In this document: positions 1 through 11,300 of the stretch, piece after piece
How positions within the stretch are numbered: the stretch's first letter is position 1
How the letters are laid out: each line of letters begins with the position of its first letter
Source of the DNA: Crotalaria pallida
Taxonomy: Eukaryota > Streptophyta > Magnoliopsida > Fabales > Fabaceae
Assembly: GCA_037953625.1 (NCBI GenBank)
Contig: CM075655.1
Location: 26,058,001-26,122,000 of the forward strand
DNA: 64,000 nt
Direction: 5' to 3'
The notes under the pieces: model-generated
What the model was told of the DNA's origin: nothing
Databases searched by the model: none
What the model saw: only the letters and a program-made list of their open reading frames with translations
Translations under genes and position numbers: made by a program

Positions 1-236
1 GCCCAACGTGCACCCTGAAAGAAGGAAAAGAAAGGCGTGCCCAATGTGCGCCCTAAAGAAAGGAAAAGCGTGCCCAATGTGCACCTTGAAAATTCGGCAC
101 CGATGACACGAGGGGCCATTATTCAAGAAAAGGAGAAGAAAAAGGCGTGCCCAATATGTACCCTAAAAAAAAAGCATGCCCAACATGCACCTTGATGAAA
201 ATTTGGCACCAATAACATGAGGGGCCACTGTCAACG
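1..236 (+). repeat. Nested tandem repeats in the 3' region of a Tat-like element
   Basis: A short motif close to GCGTGCCCAATGTGCACC recurs about five times between purine-rich A/G spacers. A larger unit, which also includes 'CACGAGGGGCC', occurs twice about 106 bp apart (starts near 81 and 187). Tandem repeats between pol and the 3' LTR are a known habit of Tat-lineage gypsy elements, and the LTR and antisense gene to the right fit that setting. The array continues off the left edge, so its full length is unknown. From 237 to 527 I see only A-rich DNA with no coding signal. Confidence 0.6.
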
Positions 237-527
237 GCGGTCTGTTGCTGTGAGAAAAGAAAAGTTGCGAAACTCAACGCCTAAGGGAACACGAAATACA
301 TAGAAACACAAAAAGTTAATATGTAACAAGTAACAAGTTTTTAGCAAGAGGCGTACGCCGCCCAAAACAAAGCTAAGCAAGCATGATTAGCAGAATCCCA
401 AAAGCAAAGAGCTCAAAGTCAGAGAAATAGAAAAATAAATCCGAAATTCAACCCAAAAGAAGTTCAGAAGGAACGGAGGCAACATCAAAGCAACATAATA
501 AAGCATGGCTTGGTACAAAGTGATGTC

Positions 528-3500
528 CTAAAAAAGGGTGCTCAAAACAACAGATTTGCAGGCATCTTCGTAGGCCTTTTTCTTGGCAATAATTTGGTCA
601 AGCTCGCTGTTAATACTAGACAACTTAGAATTGGCATTCGCCAACTTAGAAGAAAGTTCCTCCACAAGAGCAGTGGCCGAAGCACGCCTTTCCAACAAGG
701 TTTTCTCTTGTTCCTCAACTACACGCATATCGAAGGAAGGGCGTTGACATTCTATCACTGCAATGGCAGAGTCCAACCAAGGGCCAGAGTAGTTAAGGAG
801 TTCCAGGGAGCGTAAGCAATCCAGTAGCAAGGCTTTATCGTCCCATGCTAAGCCATCAATATTGCAGGAAGAGATGCACTTGACTAGCTTCAATAGAGTC
901 TGCGTGCCGCTCTCCATGAAGATGCATGGAAGCAAGTCACTAGGTGGCTGTAATCCAGGATGTGCCTCCATGAAAGAATTGATGAGTGCCACGTTAGCCT
1001 TGTCCGCAGCATCAGGAGAGCGAACAGATAAAAAAGCTGCAAGAGGAGTATGAAAGTGACGAAAAACGAGAAAAATGTCAAGCAAGATATACAAGGGAAA
1101 GCAATGCTTACACGAAGAGGGAGTCTCGACGACAGTCTCCTTTGGAGCTTTTCCTGAGGGCGTCCCCATGGAGTTAGAACTTGAACTCCCCTCGTCTTCC
1201 ATGGGAGAATCTGTAGCAGGAGCAGCACTCTTTTCAACAACAATGTCAGCAGCAGGAGCAGCATCCTGCACGACGACGTCCTCGGCCACAAGACCCTTAC
1301 CTTTGGGAGTAGCAGAGCTAGCATCATCTTCCGTGACCACTTCAACCTCGGGATCAATGGCATCCTCAGCAATGAGATCAACAACGTCGATCTGTCCTTT
1401 GTCCAAAGCCGGGGGCTCAGCGGAAGGGTCCTCAGGGGCGAAAGGTACTAGATCAACTGAAGGATTACTCTCACCCACTGGAACAGGGTCCACATTAGTT
1501 GGAGGATCAGGAGCTGGAATGGTCTTAAGCGGTTGTACATTTAGGGGACTGCTCACCTTACCAAATGGTACGTAGGTGGCGAAACCAGTAGGCACAGCGC
1601 CCCCTTGTGCAGCAGTAGTCTTGAGAGAAAGAGAAGGAGCCTCTTGAGCGGCAAAGGAACGAACGAAAGGAGACCCTGAAGGAGCTTGAACATTCTGAGA
1701 AGCTCGGGGAGAAAGCACCGGAGACGGCTTACTATCTGCCTTAGAAGGGCCTACAAAAGGAAAACAGTCAAACGAACGGTAATCAGCGCACTCATCGAAA
1801 AGGGATAAATCGGTAAGGGAAATAAATACATAAAGGGGAGCCAGGAGCAAAAAGGTAAAGGGAGAAGAAAGAGACAAGAGGCCAAAGAGAATTATTGGAA
1901 GCAAGTAAGCGAACCCTGTGTAGAGGACGGAACGACAAACTTCGGAGAACCTTTGCTTTGAGCATCATCGCCCTCAGAAATATAAGTCTTTGATCTTTCG
2001 TTGGAATCACCTTTGTAAGAAGAGGTAGAATAAAAGGCCCGAATGGAAGCCCCGAAAGCATTCCCTTCGTCTCCATCTAAGTTTATGAGGGCAAGAGAGG
2101 AAGGAGCGGAAGGAACAGCCTGGGCGCGAAGACGGCTAGAGAGCCGTGAAGGAACAGAAGAGCAGCTTTTGCCTTGAGAAGAAGCAGCAGCAGCCCTCCC
2201 TTTGTCCTGAGAGGAAGATTTAGAGGCACGGGGACTGGAAGAGAGAAGTTTGGTGTTACCTTTCTTTGGGGCAGAAGCACTAGAGGAAGGGATCGCCGGA
2301 GCCTTGCGCTTGCGAGGTGCTGGAGGTTCCTTTTTACCTGTAGTAGAAATGCAACCAGAGACTTTAACAATAAACAAAATGCAAAAGCAAAGGGAGCGAG
2401 CTACAAGACTAGAGTGTACCTTTGCTGATAGCCCTCTTGGTAGAAGTAGAGTAGTAAGGATCGTTGTGCACTATGGGGACCAAAGGAGTGGTGACAATAC
2501 TTGGGGTGCTCTCAAAGCTCTGCAAATGTTGGAGTATGTCACTATGAGAAGTCAGCCAAGCACGCAGAACCCCGCCGGCGTGAAGAGAAGGAATGTGAAC
2601 ACAGGAGAGGGCGTCAAACCAAAAAATGTAGACTTGAGGGAGGTCTCCACATCAACGGGATCCAGGAAAAGAGGACAAGGGGGCTGGTCGCGACCGAACT
2701 GTCTAGCAACACGATCTGGCCTATAGACAAAGGGCCAGAGTGCCCTGCCATTTGCACTCTTTTTGTCCATAGTTGCGAAACCCGGAAGGAAGCGCCCGGT
2801 TAAGATCAACTTCCACAAATCAAATACACCCTCAGTCCTTGCAGCAAGATCATTTTGGAGACCCAAGGCATCCTCCTAATATAAAGGATGCAATTTCTCC
2901 CCACCAAGTAGGAAGTCGCCCAGATAGGGCCTGAAAACAAAGCTTTTCTCGTGATCAATAATTTATACAAGGTGACGCCTTGGCTTCCCCAAGTACCAGC
3001 GCCACGAACGTGGTTCAAAGGCGTCAGCATTGGCATCAGAAGCAATTTCAGGAAGGAATCTGACTGGACCATACGAAGGAAAGCGTTCGAATAAAAAACA
3101 TTGCAGGAAAGACAAGTCAACATAGCAATTACAGGAAAGCGACCAAAGGAATTCTTCATCTGTTCCGATATCTGGTCGAGGCGAGCATAAAGACTACCCA
3201 AGTAAAGCGAAGAAAGAGGCAGACGAATACCCTCAACAAGCATGCAAGCAAAGATGAAAATGGAAGAACTTACTGATTCCCAAGGAGGTCCAGGTAGCAC
3301 ATATCTGCTAAGCCAAAAGGCAACGAAGGCGGCTCTTTTGAGGTGTTGGTCAGTAACAGGACCACCCACGAACTTGTCCTCATGAAAGTCACCAAATAAA
3401 TAGCGTACCCAATTCGCAAAAGTGTACTTAAGGGAGGACCTTTGACTTACTTTCTGGTCTTGAGGAACGAGGTTCCCTGTGCCCCGTACCTTCTTTGAGG

Positions 3501-4304
3501 AAGACCCGTCAGCATAAGAGGCGCGCCTTTGCTGGAGCAAATCCTTGGAATACTTGGCGCTAGCAATAGAAGCATTCTTGAGCTCCTTGGCCAATCCGAT
3601 GATGCTCTCGTCCACGCTGGAAAGATCAAGGTCACTATCTCCAAACGAAGGCAATTTTAGCAGAACAATCACATCCTCTAAAGTTGGGGTAAATTCCCCC
3701 AAGAAGTAAGGAACATATGATTCGCTGAGCACCATCGCTGAACCAACATATGCAGGTCTTCCACCCTCTTGTTCACACCTAGGCGAGGAGACGCCTTCAC
3801 GACAGCGAAAATCCCCACCTGTTTCAAAATCTCCACAAAGGGAGGATCCCGTTGAAAAACATAGTCCACCAATTTTGCCCATCCACTTGTAGAAGTGACT
3901 CTAACATGGAAGCGAAGGTCAACCCAGGGGAACTCTGAGGAAGCAAGGCGGGAGCGAAGAAGAAAGGGACCCAGCTTACAATGTTCCTTGGAATAAGAAG
4001 GCTTGGAACACAGGCGTGCTGCGCTCTCCGGAACCACCAGAGCCTTGGATAACTGGCCCGTGAAAAGACCGCCGGACTCCGGAGACTGAGGGAAAGGGAG
4101 CTTAGCACGCGCCCCAGGCGCCCAACGGGGATGCCCATGCTCCACCGGATTGGAACGCGGCAAAGGGAGCGCGTCTAGAAAGCAGAAGGAAAGAGACTGA
4201 GGGACATGCTCTTCGGTGGCTTCCTCCTGCATTTGGCTTCCCTCATCAGAAGAAGAGGACTTCTCTTCCCCAGAACCAGAAGGGATTGTAGATCTTGTTA
4301 TCAT
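528..4304 (-). pseudogene. Decayed multi-exon plant mobile domain (PMD, aminotransferase-like) gene
   Basis: The predicted start ATG is at 4304-4302 (MITRSTIPSG) and the stop is at 528. The PMD core is readable: GEFTPTLEDVIVLLKLP, then YTFANWVRYLFG and AAFVAFWLSRYVLPG, followed by Ser/Pro/Lys-rich and acidic linkers and a C-terminal coiled coil (near LLERRASATALVEEL, about 610-680). Candidate introns with GT/AG ends are 2419-2338, 1912-1751 (weak donor) and 1111-1037. It is broken by a frameshift at the five-C run 3696-3700, a second near 2930 in a CCC run, a third near 2574 in a CCCC run, and an in-frame TAG at 2876-2878. PMD domains occur in plant transposon-derived proteins. The gene lies antisense to the LTR at 4645-5536, as in Tat elements that carry an antisense extra ORF. 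Cellular role unknown. Confidence 0.75.
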
Positions 4305-4630
4305 GTGAGAAAGCAATTTGGGGACAGAAAAACAAAAGAAGAAGAAAAGAAAGCAAATTTCTGAAAAGGGAAGAAAAGAGAAGGATGGTGAGTTGTGAAC
4401 AGAGCTTGGGGAGAAAGAGAACGGGTGGTGGTAAGTGAAAGGAAATGAAGGGTTTATGGGAAGCAGTTTGAAAAGAAGTGGGGAACATGGGAAAGAGTGA
4501 AGCCTTATGAGCTGTTGAAACCTCTCCCCCTGTGTACACATGGAAGACAACGAAGGAAAAGAAAGAAAAGGAAAAGAGGAAAGACGGATTAGGATTTGCA
4601 CCAAAAGAGGAAGTCCCTGCCCCTTTTGCT

Positions 4631-4644
4631 GCAAAGGGGGCTAC
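4631..4644 (+). other. Polypurine tract
   Basis: A purine-rich stretch (GCAAAGGGGGCTAC) abuts the TG of the LTR at 4645. It would prime plus-strand DNA synthesis, so the parent element reads rightward and this is its 3' LTR. Confidence 0.6.
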
Positions 4645-5536
4645 TGTTGATACCCAGGAAAAATGAGAGCCCAATGGTGAGGCCCAATAGAAAAACCAGG
4701 CCCAGATCCGCAATGCGGGACGAACCCAAAGGCTACGAACGGGAAGTGGCGACGCAGAAGGGCGTACCTGGGCATGCGTTCGTGCACGAGGGCGCACCTC
4801 ACCTTCAGAGAGCGCACAAACAGACAAAGAGCCACCCAACTCCCATGACACGTGCAGATTTCACAGGAAGCTAGAAAGGAATCTTTGCTCACCTCATGTA
4901 GACCCTTCCCAAGAGAGAGACGGAAATGGCATGCCTTGTATGCTCCCCTTTCTCAGCCATTAATGGAGAGCTTGAAATGGCAAAAGGACAAACTGACACC
5001 TGATAAAGGAGGAGGAAGGCAGCAACAAAGAAGGAAAAGCTGCGTGGACAGCGGGTAAAAGGAAAAAGGGGAATAACCAACGGGTAAAAGAGGCACTATA
5101 TAAAGGTGCCACCATCAGCCAGAAGAAAAAACAACAACAACGAAAGAGTACAGTAGAAAAAACACTGAAACAATACACAAACACTTAGTAACCTTCTCTA
5201 AGTCCCAGGGAAGGAACACTGAAGAGAGACAAAAGTAAGAGGCGTGGAAGAGAAAAGTGAGAAACAGGGATGCTCGCTCCCTTACACCACCACCATTACT
5301 GAGAAACCTCACCACCATGGCCAACTTTCTGCAAACACCACCCCTGACCTTTACTGAAGAAGGCGTCCTCACAAACAAGGACGCACCCTACCCTTAGTCA
5401 AAATAATAAGTAGTGGTGCCTCTTTGCTTGTAACACCTGTAGTACCTGTACGCCTTCGAGGCCATAATTTCATTAAGTTTACGAACCCATTAATCTTTGT
5501 ACAATCATATCTTTTCAATAAAAAAGATCTGAAACA
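4645..5536 (+). mobile_element. 3' LTR of a Tat-like Ty3/gypsy element
   Basis: The LTR begins TGTTGATACCC directly after a polypurine tract and is read to end in GAAACA at 5536. It holds a TATA box at 5097-5105 and an AATAAA signal at 5517-5522, giving a plausible U3-R-U5 order over about 890 bp. The 5' LTR and pol lie left of the window. The right edge abuts a decayed E-type element, so this copy probably inserted there; the target duplication cannot be checked because the left end is missing. Confidence 0.65.
5097..5105 (+). promoter_or_regulatory. TATA box of the Tat-like LTR
   Basis: TATATAAAG about 450 bp into the LTR, with an AATAAA poly(A) signal 410 bp downstream, in the order expected for a retrotransposon promoter and terminator. 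Confidence 0.55.
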
Positions 5537-5538
5537 AG

Positions 5539-6031
5539 GTGCATCATGAGAAAGAAGAGGTGAAACAAAACAAAACAGATGGGGATAGAATAATAGTAGA
5601 AAAAATTGACTCATCCTTGCATGCTGAAATTTCTGAACTTAAAAATTGTGTTAAATCCCTTGCATGTGTGGATGATTCGAAATTTTTCAATTATGTTCGA
5701 CCCTTGAGTTTGCATGATGTTTTTCCAAAACATCAATACAAGTCATTTACTATACAAAGGGATGAATGAAGATCCTAAAAATTTTGTTTTCCTTGTTCAT
5801 GAAATTTACACCTTCATGAATGGGGAAAAAGGCAAATTTTCTAAGATAATGCATGATATAAGGAATGTACCTTTTGACCATGGTGGGTTTGAATTTATTT
5901 TTAAAATTTCCTTATTCCATCATCATCCCTGCTCATTCCCATGGGACGTGAGAGTAACTTGTTATTCCTATATCACATGGGAGTTGAGCCATAGAATTTG
6001 GGATCCTGGTGGATTCTTTGTAAATATGTAG
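5539..6031 (+). pseudogene. Remnant of the E-family gag-like protein
   Basis: Two overlapping frames give the C-terminal third of the protein also seen in element E. The shared patterns are LH-EI...KSLACVDDSKFFNYV (E has KSSSCLGDSELFYYI) and SYITWELSH-IWDPGGFF (E has CCITWDLTH and a stop). A frameshift near 5740-5770 separates the halves, and the N-terminal part is missing. I find no known domain, zinc knuckle or protease; the function is presumably structural (packaging) but this is inferred only from position after the tRNA-Asp primer site in E. Confidence 0.55.
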
Positions 6032-6305
6032 TAGTGTAGGTTTTTTTTTAGTTAGTGAATAAGGAGTTGAAATTTCTTATAAGTAACTACTAATGAGGTG
6101 CTTTCTTGCACTACTTTTAGTTGTTCATGTGACACAGGTAAATAAGTTTGGGGGAGTTCCTCTATATGAATCAATAGAAAAAGCTGTGCTACAAAGGTAA
6201 GTTTCCTAACTCCATTTATTAGTGAATAGTAGTTTTAAGGAAATTAGTGTAGATTATTTTTTATATTTTCTGCATTAAAAAAAACGCTTCAGGTACAGAC
6301 CTGGC

Positions 6306-6339
6306 GCGCCTGGGAGCGCAACTCTTCACGCCTGGGCGC
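6306..6339. repeat. GC-rich palindrome pair, E-type, interior copy
   Basis: GCGCCTGGGAGCGC at 6306-6319 and ACGCCTGGGCGC at 6328-6339; their starts are 22 bp apart. It corresponds to the interior pair of element E at 22678-22713. Confidence 0.6.
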
Positions 6340-7395
6340 GCACTGGGTAAAAATGTCCAGAAAATGGGGAATTATAATTTTTTGATATATTTTATGTCTT
6401 TTTCCCATAAGCTAGTCCCTGTACCTATGCAACAAAAATATGTAATTGTTTTCTAGGATTTTTTTAGTTTTATTGCTTGGGTATTTATTTGGATTATTTG
6501 TTATTTGCATCAAGCTATATTTTGTGTAATAGATATGAGATGATATTTCCCCATTGAAGGTGCTATTTTTGGGCACTTGTTTTTAATGATTTATATAAGT
6601 TTGAGGGAATGTTTTCTTATTTTTGTTAATGCTGATTTTTCAGATGCAAGTAGCAAGTATTCCAAATTTATTCCATATAATTTTTTTTATTTTGTAGATA
6701 GGTATTTTTAGTTTAGTTTGCTTGAGGACAAGCCAACCTTTATGTTTGGGGGAGTGGATACAAAATTAAAAAAAAAATTCAGATCTGAATTATTTCCCTA
6801 TTTTTGGTGTTGGTTTGTGTTTTAGGTAGAGGTTTTATAATTATTCTAGACTTAGGATTATTTTTCTGATGATAGGTGTATATACTTAGTTTAGGATTAG
6901 ACTCATTAATTCATATTACTTATTTGTTGAGCTGTAAATATTTTTGAAATTTGGTTATTTTGACAAAGTTTTTCAGAACTTGAGATAAGTGAACTGACTT
7001 TAGCCTGTGAGATTTTGAGCATTTGATGGGGTATATGATTTGTTGAAATATTTTGATTTGAGACCCCTATTCTTTCATGAGTGTGTTCAGTTTAGTTTTG
7101 TGTTCTAGAACTTGACCGGTGACCATTTTGAGATTGATAATTGATTGCATGCATTAAGATGATTAAGGCACTTAGGATGTGTTTTTATGACCTTCAACTG
7201 TTTTGTATTGATAATGTTCCCTTAGTTGCCCATTTTGAGTCTAATGATATTATGATTTTTCTTTGGTACCCTGCATTTATTGAAATATTCTTTGGTAGTA
7301 CCTTGGGAATTTTGAATGAGCAATTGAGAGGAATGAATAGGAAAAGTGAAAGTAATTCTAAAAAGTGTTATGAGTTCTATTACAGCAGATGATGA

Positions 7396-8279
7396 ATGAA
7401 TGAGATTGGTGTTCTTAGAATCTTGAAGGAGAAGAGGGAGAATCAAACTTAGCCATGGTGGGGGAGAGTGGAATTCGTGTATGTTGATGATGATGAAGAG
7501 AGAAAGCTTGACTTGAAATGTTTATGGAGTGGTGCTCTTGCTTTGTTTTGTTGATTGAGAATGATGGATGAGGTTGATGATGGAGGTTGAATGTTATTCT
7601 TGTTTGCTTATGTTTAGAGGGAGTTGAGAGAGAGAGAGAGTGGGTTTCATGAAGGAGGAAGAAGAATGAATGAATGAAGAGGGAAGTAAATGAGAGAGTG
7701 TGTTGGATTTTTGTTTTATTTTCCTATGGTTTGGAATGAGTGGCTCTAAATGAAAGCTTGTCCTAGAAGCTTGTAAATGAATGGTGGAGAATGAAAGCTT
7801 CCACAAGAAGCTTTGACTATTGACTTATTTTTTTTTGTCAAATCACGAGTGGTAATCGATTACCCCATCCAGGTAATCGATTACATTCCTATTTTCACTT
7901 TTAATGAAGGCTTCACAGAAACCATGTAATCGATTACCTACCCAAAGGTAATCGATTACCTCCCAAAAAATCACAATTTTAGGGTTTCTCACAGAAGGTT
8001 AGTAATCGATTACTTTCCCAAAGGTAATCGATTACTTCCCTTAATTCAATTCTTAGGGCGTTTCACAGAAACTTGGTAATCGATTACTTCCCAAAAGTAA
8101 TCGATTATCTTTCCAAATTTTCATATTTTTATGGTTTTCTAACTCCAAGACATTTTCCCTGACTCCTATCTCATTTTGGCTATGATTACTCTATTCAATC
8201 CTAACTTACTCCTATGATTTTCATGGGTTTAACTTAGATTATCATAATTAAACATAGACTTTAAAATCAGGATGTTACA
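7396..8279 (-). mobile_element. Truncated 3' LTR of element A
   Basis: The right end is ...GGATGTTACA at 8279, followed by the reverse complement of a purine tract and then the reverse-strand pol of element A. Read on the minus strand the LTR starts TGTAACATCC. The left end is not defined: the other LTR of A starts TGTAACACCC (30810), and no such sequence appears near 7396, so the U5 end has been lost. The palindrome array at 7852-8108 lies in U3, and the stretch around 7600-7720 is pyrimidine-rich on the minus strand, like a leader. Confidence 0.7.
7852..8108. repeat. Four tandem units, each with a GTAATCGATTAC palindrome pair
   Basis: Eight copies of a 12-bp palindrome start at 7852, 7873, 7926, 7948, 8002, 8024, 8076 and 8097; only the last is imperfect (ends AT). 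Within pairs the starts are 21, 22, 22 and 21 bp apart; between pairs the period is 74-76 bp. The linker repeats a TTCACAGAA-like core. Because each palindrome is self-complementary, each pair could also fold as a 12-14-bp stem with a loop of about 8 nt. It sits in U3 of the element A LTR, upstream of the inferred leader. Confidence 0.95.
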
Positions 8280-8315
8280 ATCCTCTCCCACTTACCATAA
8301 TTTCGTCCTCGAAAT

Positions 8316-9770
8316 TCAGCTATCCTGGAACAGTTGTGGATGAGAGTCCTTCATCTTGTCCTCCAGCTCCCAAATGGCTTCCTCTACATTATTTCTGTTC
8401 CAAATCACCTTCACCAATGAGATTTCTTTGTCTTTGAGTTGCTTAATCCACCTATCTTCAATTCTGACTGGCAACACTTCAAAGGTCAAGTTCTCCCTCA
8501 AGGGAAAGTCGTCAACTGTGACCACATGTGAAGGGTCATGAATGTATTTCCTTAGTTGTGAAACATGGAAAACATCATGAAGCTTTGACAAATGTGGAGG
8601 TAAGGCGATTCTGTAAGCTAGTGGCCCAACCTTTTCCATGATCTGATAAGGTCCCACAAACCTAGGAGTTAGCTTCTTGGACTTTATTGTCCGTCCAACA
8701 CCAGTAGTAGGAGTTACCCTCAAAAACACATGATCTCCTGCATCAAACTCCAAGGGTTTCCTACATTTATCAGCATAACTCTTCTGTCAATCTTGGGATG
8801 CCTTCATTTGGTCCTTGATCATTCTGATCTTTTCAGTGGTCTCTTGCACAATATCTGGACCAATAAGCAAGTTCTCTCCCATCTGAAACCAAAAAAGAGG
8901 TGTTCTACATTTTCCGCCATACAGTGCCTCAAATGGTGCCATTCCGATACTAGAATGGAAACTATTGTTGTAGGTAAACTCCATCAATGGCAAGAGTGTT
9001 TCCCAGTTCCCGGATTTCTCAAGCACGCATGTCCGCAACAAATCCTTAAGGGACTGGATAGTGCGTTTGGTTTGACCATCGGTTTGTGGATGGTAAGCCG
9101 TGCTGAACTTCAGCTTGGTACCAAGTGCCTGCTGAAGACTCTGCCAAAATCTAGACAGGAACCTTGGATCACGGTCAGATACTATGATGGTAGGAACTCC
9201 GTGCAACTTGACTATGTCCCTGATGTAAAGCTAAGTCAACTTATCCAAGTTATACTTCATATTCATGGGAATGAAATGAGCACACTTGGTAAGCCTGTCA
9301 ACAATCACCCGTATGGCTTCACAACCTGTGCTGGTTCTTGGCAAGCCGAAAATGAAATCCATGGCTATGTTGTCCCACTTCCATTCCAATATCTCCAAGG
9401 GCCTCAAAAAACCACCTAGTTTCTGGTGCTCGATCTTAGCCTTCTGACAAACCAAGCATCGAGACACATAGTCAGCTACGCCCTTTTTCAACCCTGGCCA
9501 CCAAAACAACCTCTTCAAATCTTGATACATCTTGGTGATACCTGGATGAAGACTCAACTTAGTCTTGTGAGGTTTTTCAATGACCATTCTTCTAACTTCG
9601 AAGTCCTTAGGAATACAAACTCTGTTCTTGAAGCGAATAATCCCATCAGAACCCTTCTTGAAGTCAAGCTCCCCTCCTTCAGTTACCCTTTTTAACTGTT
9701 TCTGTAGTTCTTTATCGTCAACTTGTCTATCTTTGATCCAATCCACAAACTCATTTGTGACTTGCAACAT
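8316..9770 (-). pseudogene. Element A integrase with chromodomain-like C-terminus
   Basis: Integrase would join the retrotransposon cDNA to nuclear DNA. Visible in order: the HHCC zinc finger (HPGITKMYQDL...CLVCQKAK, near 9530-9410), the first catalytic Asp in AMDFIFGLPRT, the second in IVSDRDPRFLSRFWQSL, then TDGQTKRTIQSL, where the family normally has TDGQTERTIQSL. The third catalytic residue (Glu) is therefore Lys here, a missense change that would kill activity. The tail (VRIEDRWIKQL, then EEAIWELEDKMK, HPQLF) matches the chromodomain-like end of Tekay/Del elements. Stops or frameshifts separate 9231-9770, 8787-9206 and 8316-8753. Confidence 0.85.
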
Positions 9771-9828
9771 TTCCAGGAAAATGCTTTTTCTCTCTCACTT
9801 GCATGCCTAGATTAAGGTTGCTGAACTC

Positions 9829-10863
9829 CTACATCAATTTCTTTTCCTTTGCCATCAGATTACTAACATGCAAAGTCTTACGATTTAGTGCATCGGCCAC
9901 CACATTAGCTTTGCAAGAATGATATTGGAGATTGAAGTCATAATCCTTGAGGAATTCCATCCACCTTCGCTGTCTCATATTAAGCTCCTTTTGATCGAAG
10001 AGGTATTTGAGACTATTATGATCATTGAAGACTTCAAACTTTGTACCATAGAGGTAGTGTTTCCAGATTTTTAGAGCAAAAACAACAGCTACCAATTCAA
10101 GATCATGAGTGGGGTAGTTCTGTTCATGCTGTCAAACTTGCCTAGAAGCATAAGCTATCATCTTACCCTGATGCATTAGCACACAACCTAATCCTTGTTT
10201 CAAAGCATCACAATACACATCGAAGGATTGGGTTAGGTCCTGCAACATTAACACCGGAGAGCTAGTCAACCTTTTCTTCAGCTCTTGGAAATTGTGCTCA
10301 CACTGCTGCGACCACTGGTAAGGAACATCTTTTCTAGTGAGCATGGTTAATGGAAGGGCTAATTTGGAAAACCCTTCAAGAATCTTCGACAATAACCAGC
10401 CATGCCCAAAAAACTTCTAATCTCTGTCACTGTCTTGGGTCTCTCCCACTTTAATACTGCTTCCACCTTAGAGGGATCAACAACAACTCCTTGTTCAGAA
10501 ATAACATGGCCCAGAAAGTGAACTTCATTCAACTAGAAGCTACACTTAGAGAGCTTTGCATAAAGTTGCTTCTCTTTGAGAATCTACAGCACCATTCTCA
10601 AATGCTCTTCATGCTCACTTGGACTCTTTGAATAGATTAAAATGTCGTCGATGAACACTATTACAAAAGAATCCAACTAAGGCCGGAAGATTCAATTCAT
10701 GTAGTCCATGAATATTGCAGGCGCATTTGTCAGACCAAAGGGCATCACAACATATTCAAAATGCCCATAACGTGTCCTGAATGCGGTTTTGGGAATATCC
10801 TCTTCTAGGATACGAATCTGATGGTACCCAGATCGGAGATCGATTTTAGAAAACACTAATGCT
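9829..10863 (-). pseudogene. Element A reverse transcriptase (second half) and RNase H
   Basis: From right to left: FSKIDLRSGYHQIRI, the PKTAFRTRYGHFEYVVMPFG block, the catalytic FIDDILIYSK box (near 10630), then LTMLTRKDVPYQWSQQCEHN, and RNase H with FDVYCDALKQGLGCVLMHQG. The family usually has DASKxG here, so Ser is replaced by Leu. RNase H continues as THDLELVAVVFALKIWKHYL and DHNSLKYLFDQKELNMRQRRW. Several stops interrupt it (for example after ASRQV near 10132 and after MDYMN near 10692). The first half of the same RT is at 28794-29246 on the far side of element B. Confidence 0.85.
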
Positions 10864-10868
10864 CCCTT
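10864..10868. repeat. Target-site duplication of element B, left copy
   Basis: CCCTT directly before TGTGACGACC. The identical CCCTT follows the other end of B at 28789-28793. A 5-bp duplication is normal for Ty3/gypsy integrase. Confidence 0.9.
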
Positions 10869-11300
10869 TGTGACGACCCAACTTTCATTCCAAAGTAAAA
10901 TATTTATATTCAGAAAATATGACCATTTTTTTTCTTTGAAACTAAAAGTCAAGTCATCATCCATTATCAAATCTTGCGGAATTATATAAGTATTGAGTCA
11001 TGAAGACAAGTGATGTAACATCATATTTCATTCATACTGAAAAGGGTACATACCACATTCTTCTTTTAAACAAACTACATAATTACTTGATTTAATACTC
11101 TAGGCCATTTCATTATATTACATATATTACAACAAAATTCATAATAACCTAGAGCATATGGTTCATGACTCAAAATATAAAACAATATAGATAAGAGAAA
11201 ACCTGATGGATTATATCATTCACATTCCACCCCACAACTTAACTCATTCGTCAGTTCCCCACTAACTTCCAGTTGAGTTGTCCATAAAGTCATCCACCAT

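Larger units (their letters stand above)
5537..7395 (+). mobile_element. Degraded internal fragment of an E-type non-autonomous LTR element
   Basis: This stretch matches the interior of element E (about 22200-23950) in order: the gag-like protein end, a GC-rich palindrome pair, the CTTGAGGACAAGCC motif plus purine tract TTTGGGGGAG (about 6720-6755), then the TTCAGATCTGAATT block and the segment around CTATTCTTTCATGAGTGTG. Both ends are truncated, left by the Tat-like LTR and right by the LTR of element A, so it predates both. Confidence 0.75.

Noticed and set aside
510..1575. Plus-strand open frames over the PMD gene
   Set aside because: They are antisense shadows of exons 4 and 5; composition mirrors the Ala/Pro/Ser-rich minus-strand protein.
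7852..8108. CRISPR-like array
   Set aside because: Regular short repeats with spacers, but the repeats are palindromes in pairs, the spacers are themselves repeated, and the DNA is a plant LTR.
8730..9810. Plus-strand frames over the integrase of element A
   Set aside because: Shadows of the reverse-strand integrase and RNase H, whose motifs are clear on minus.
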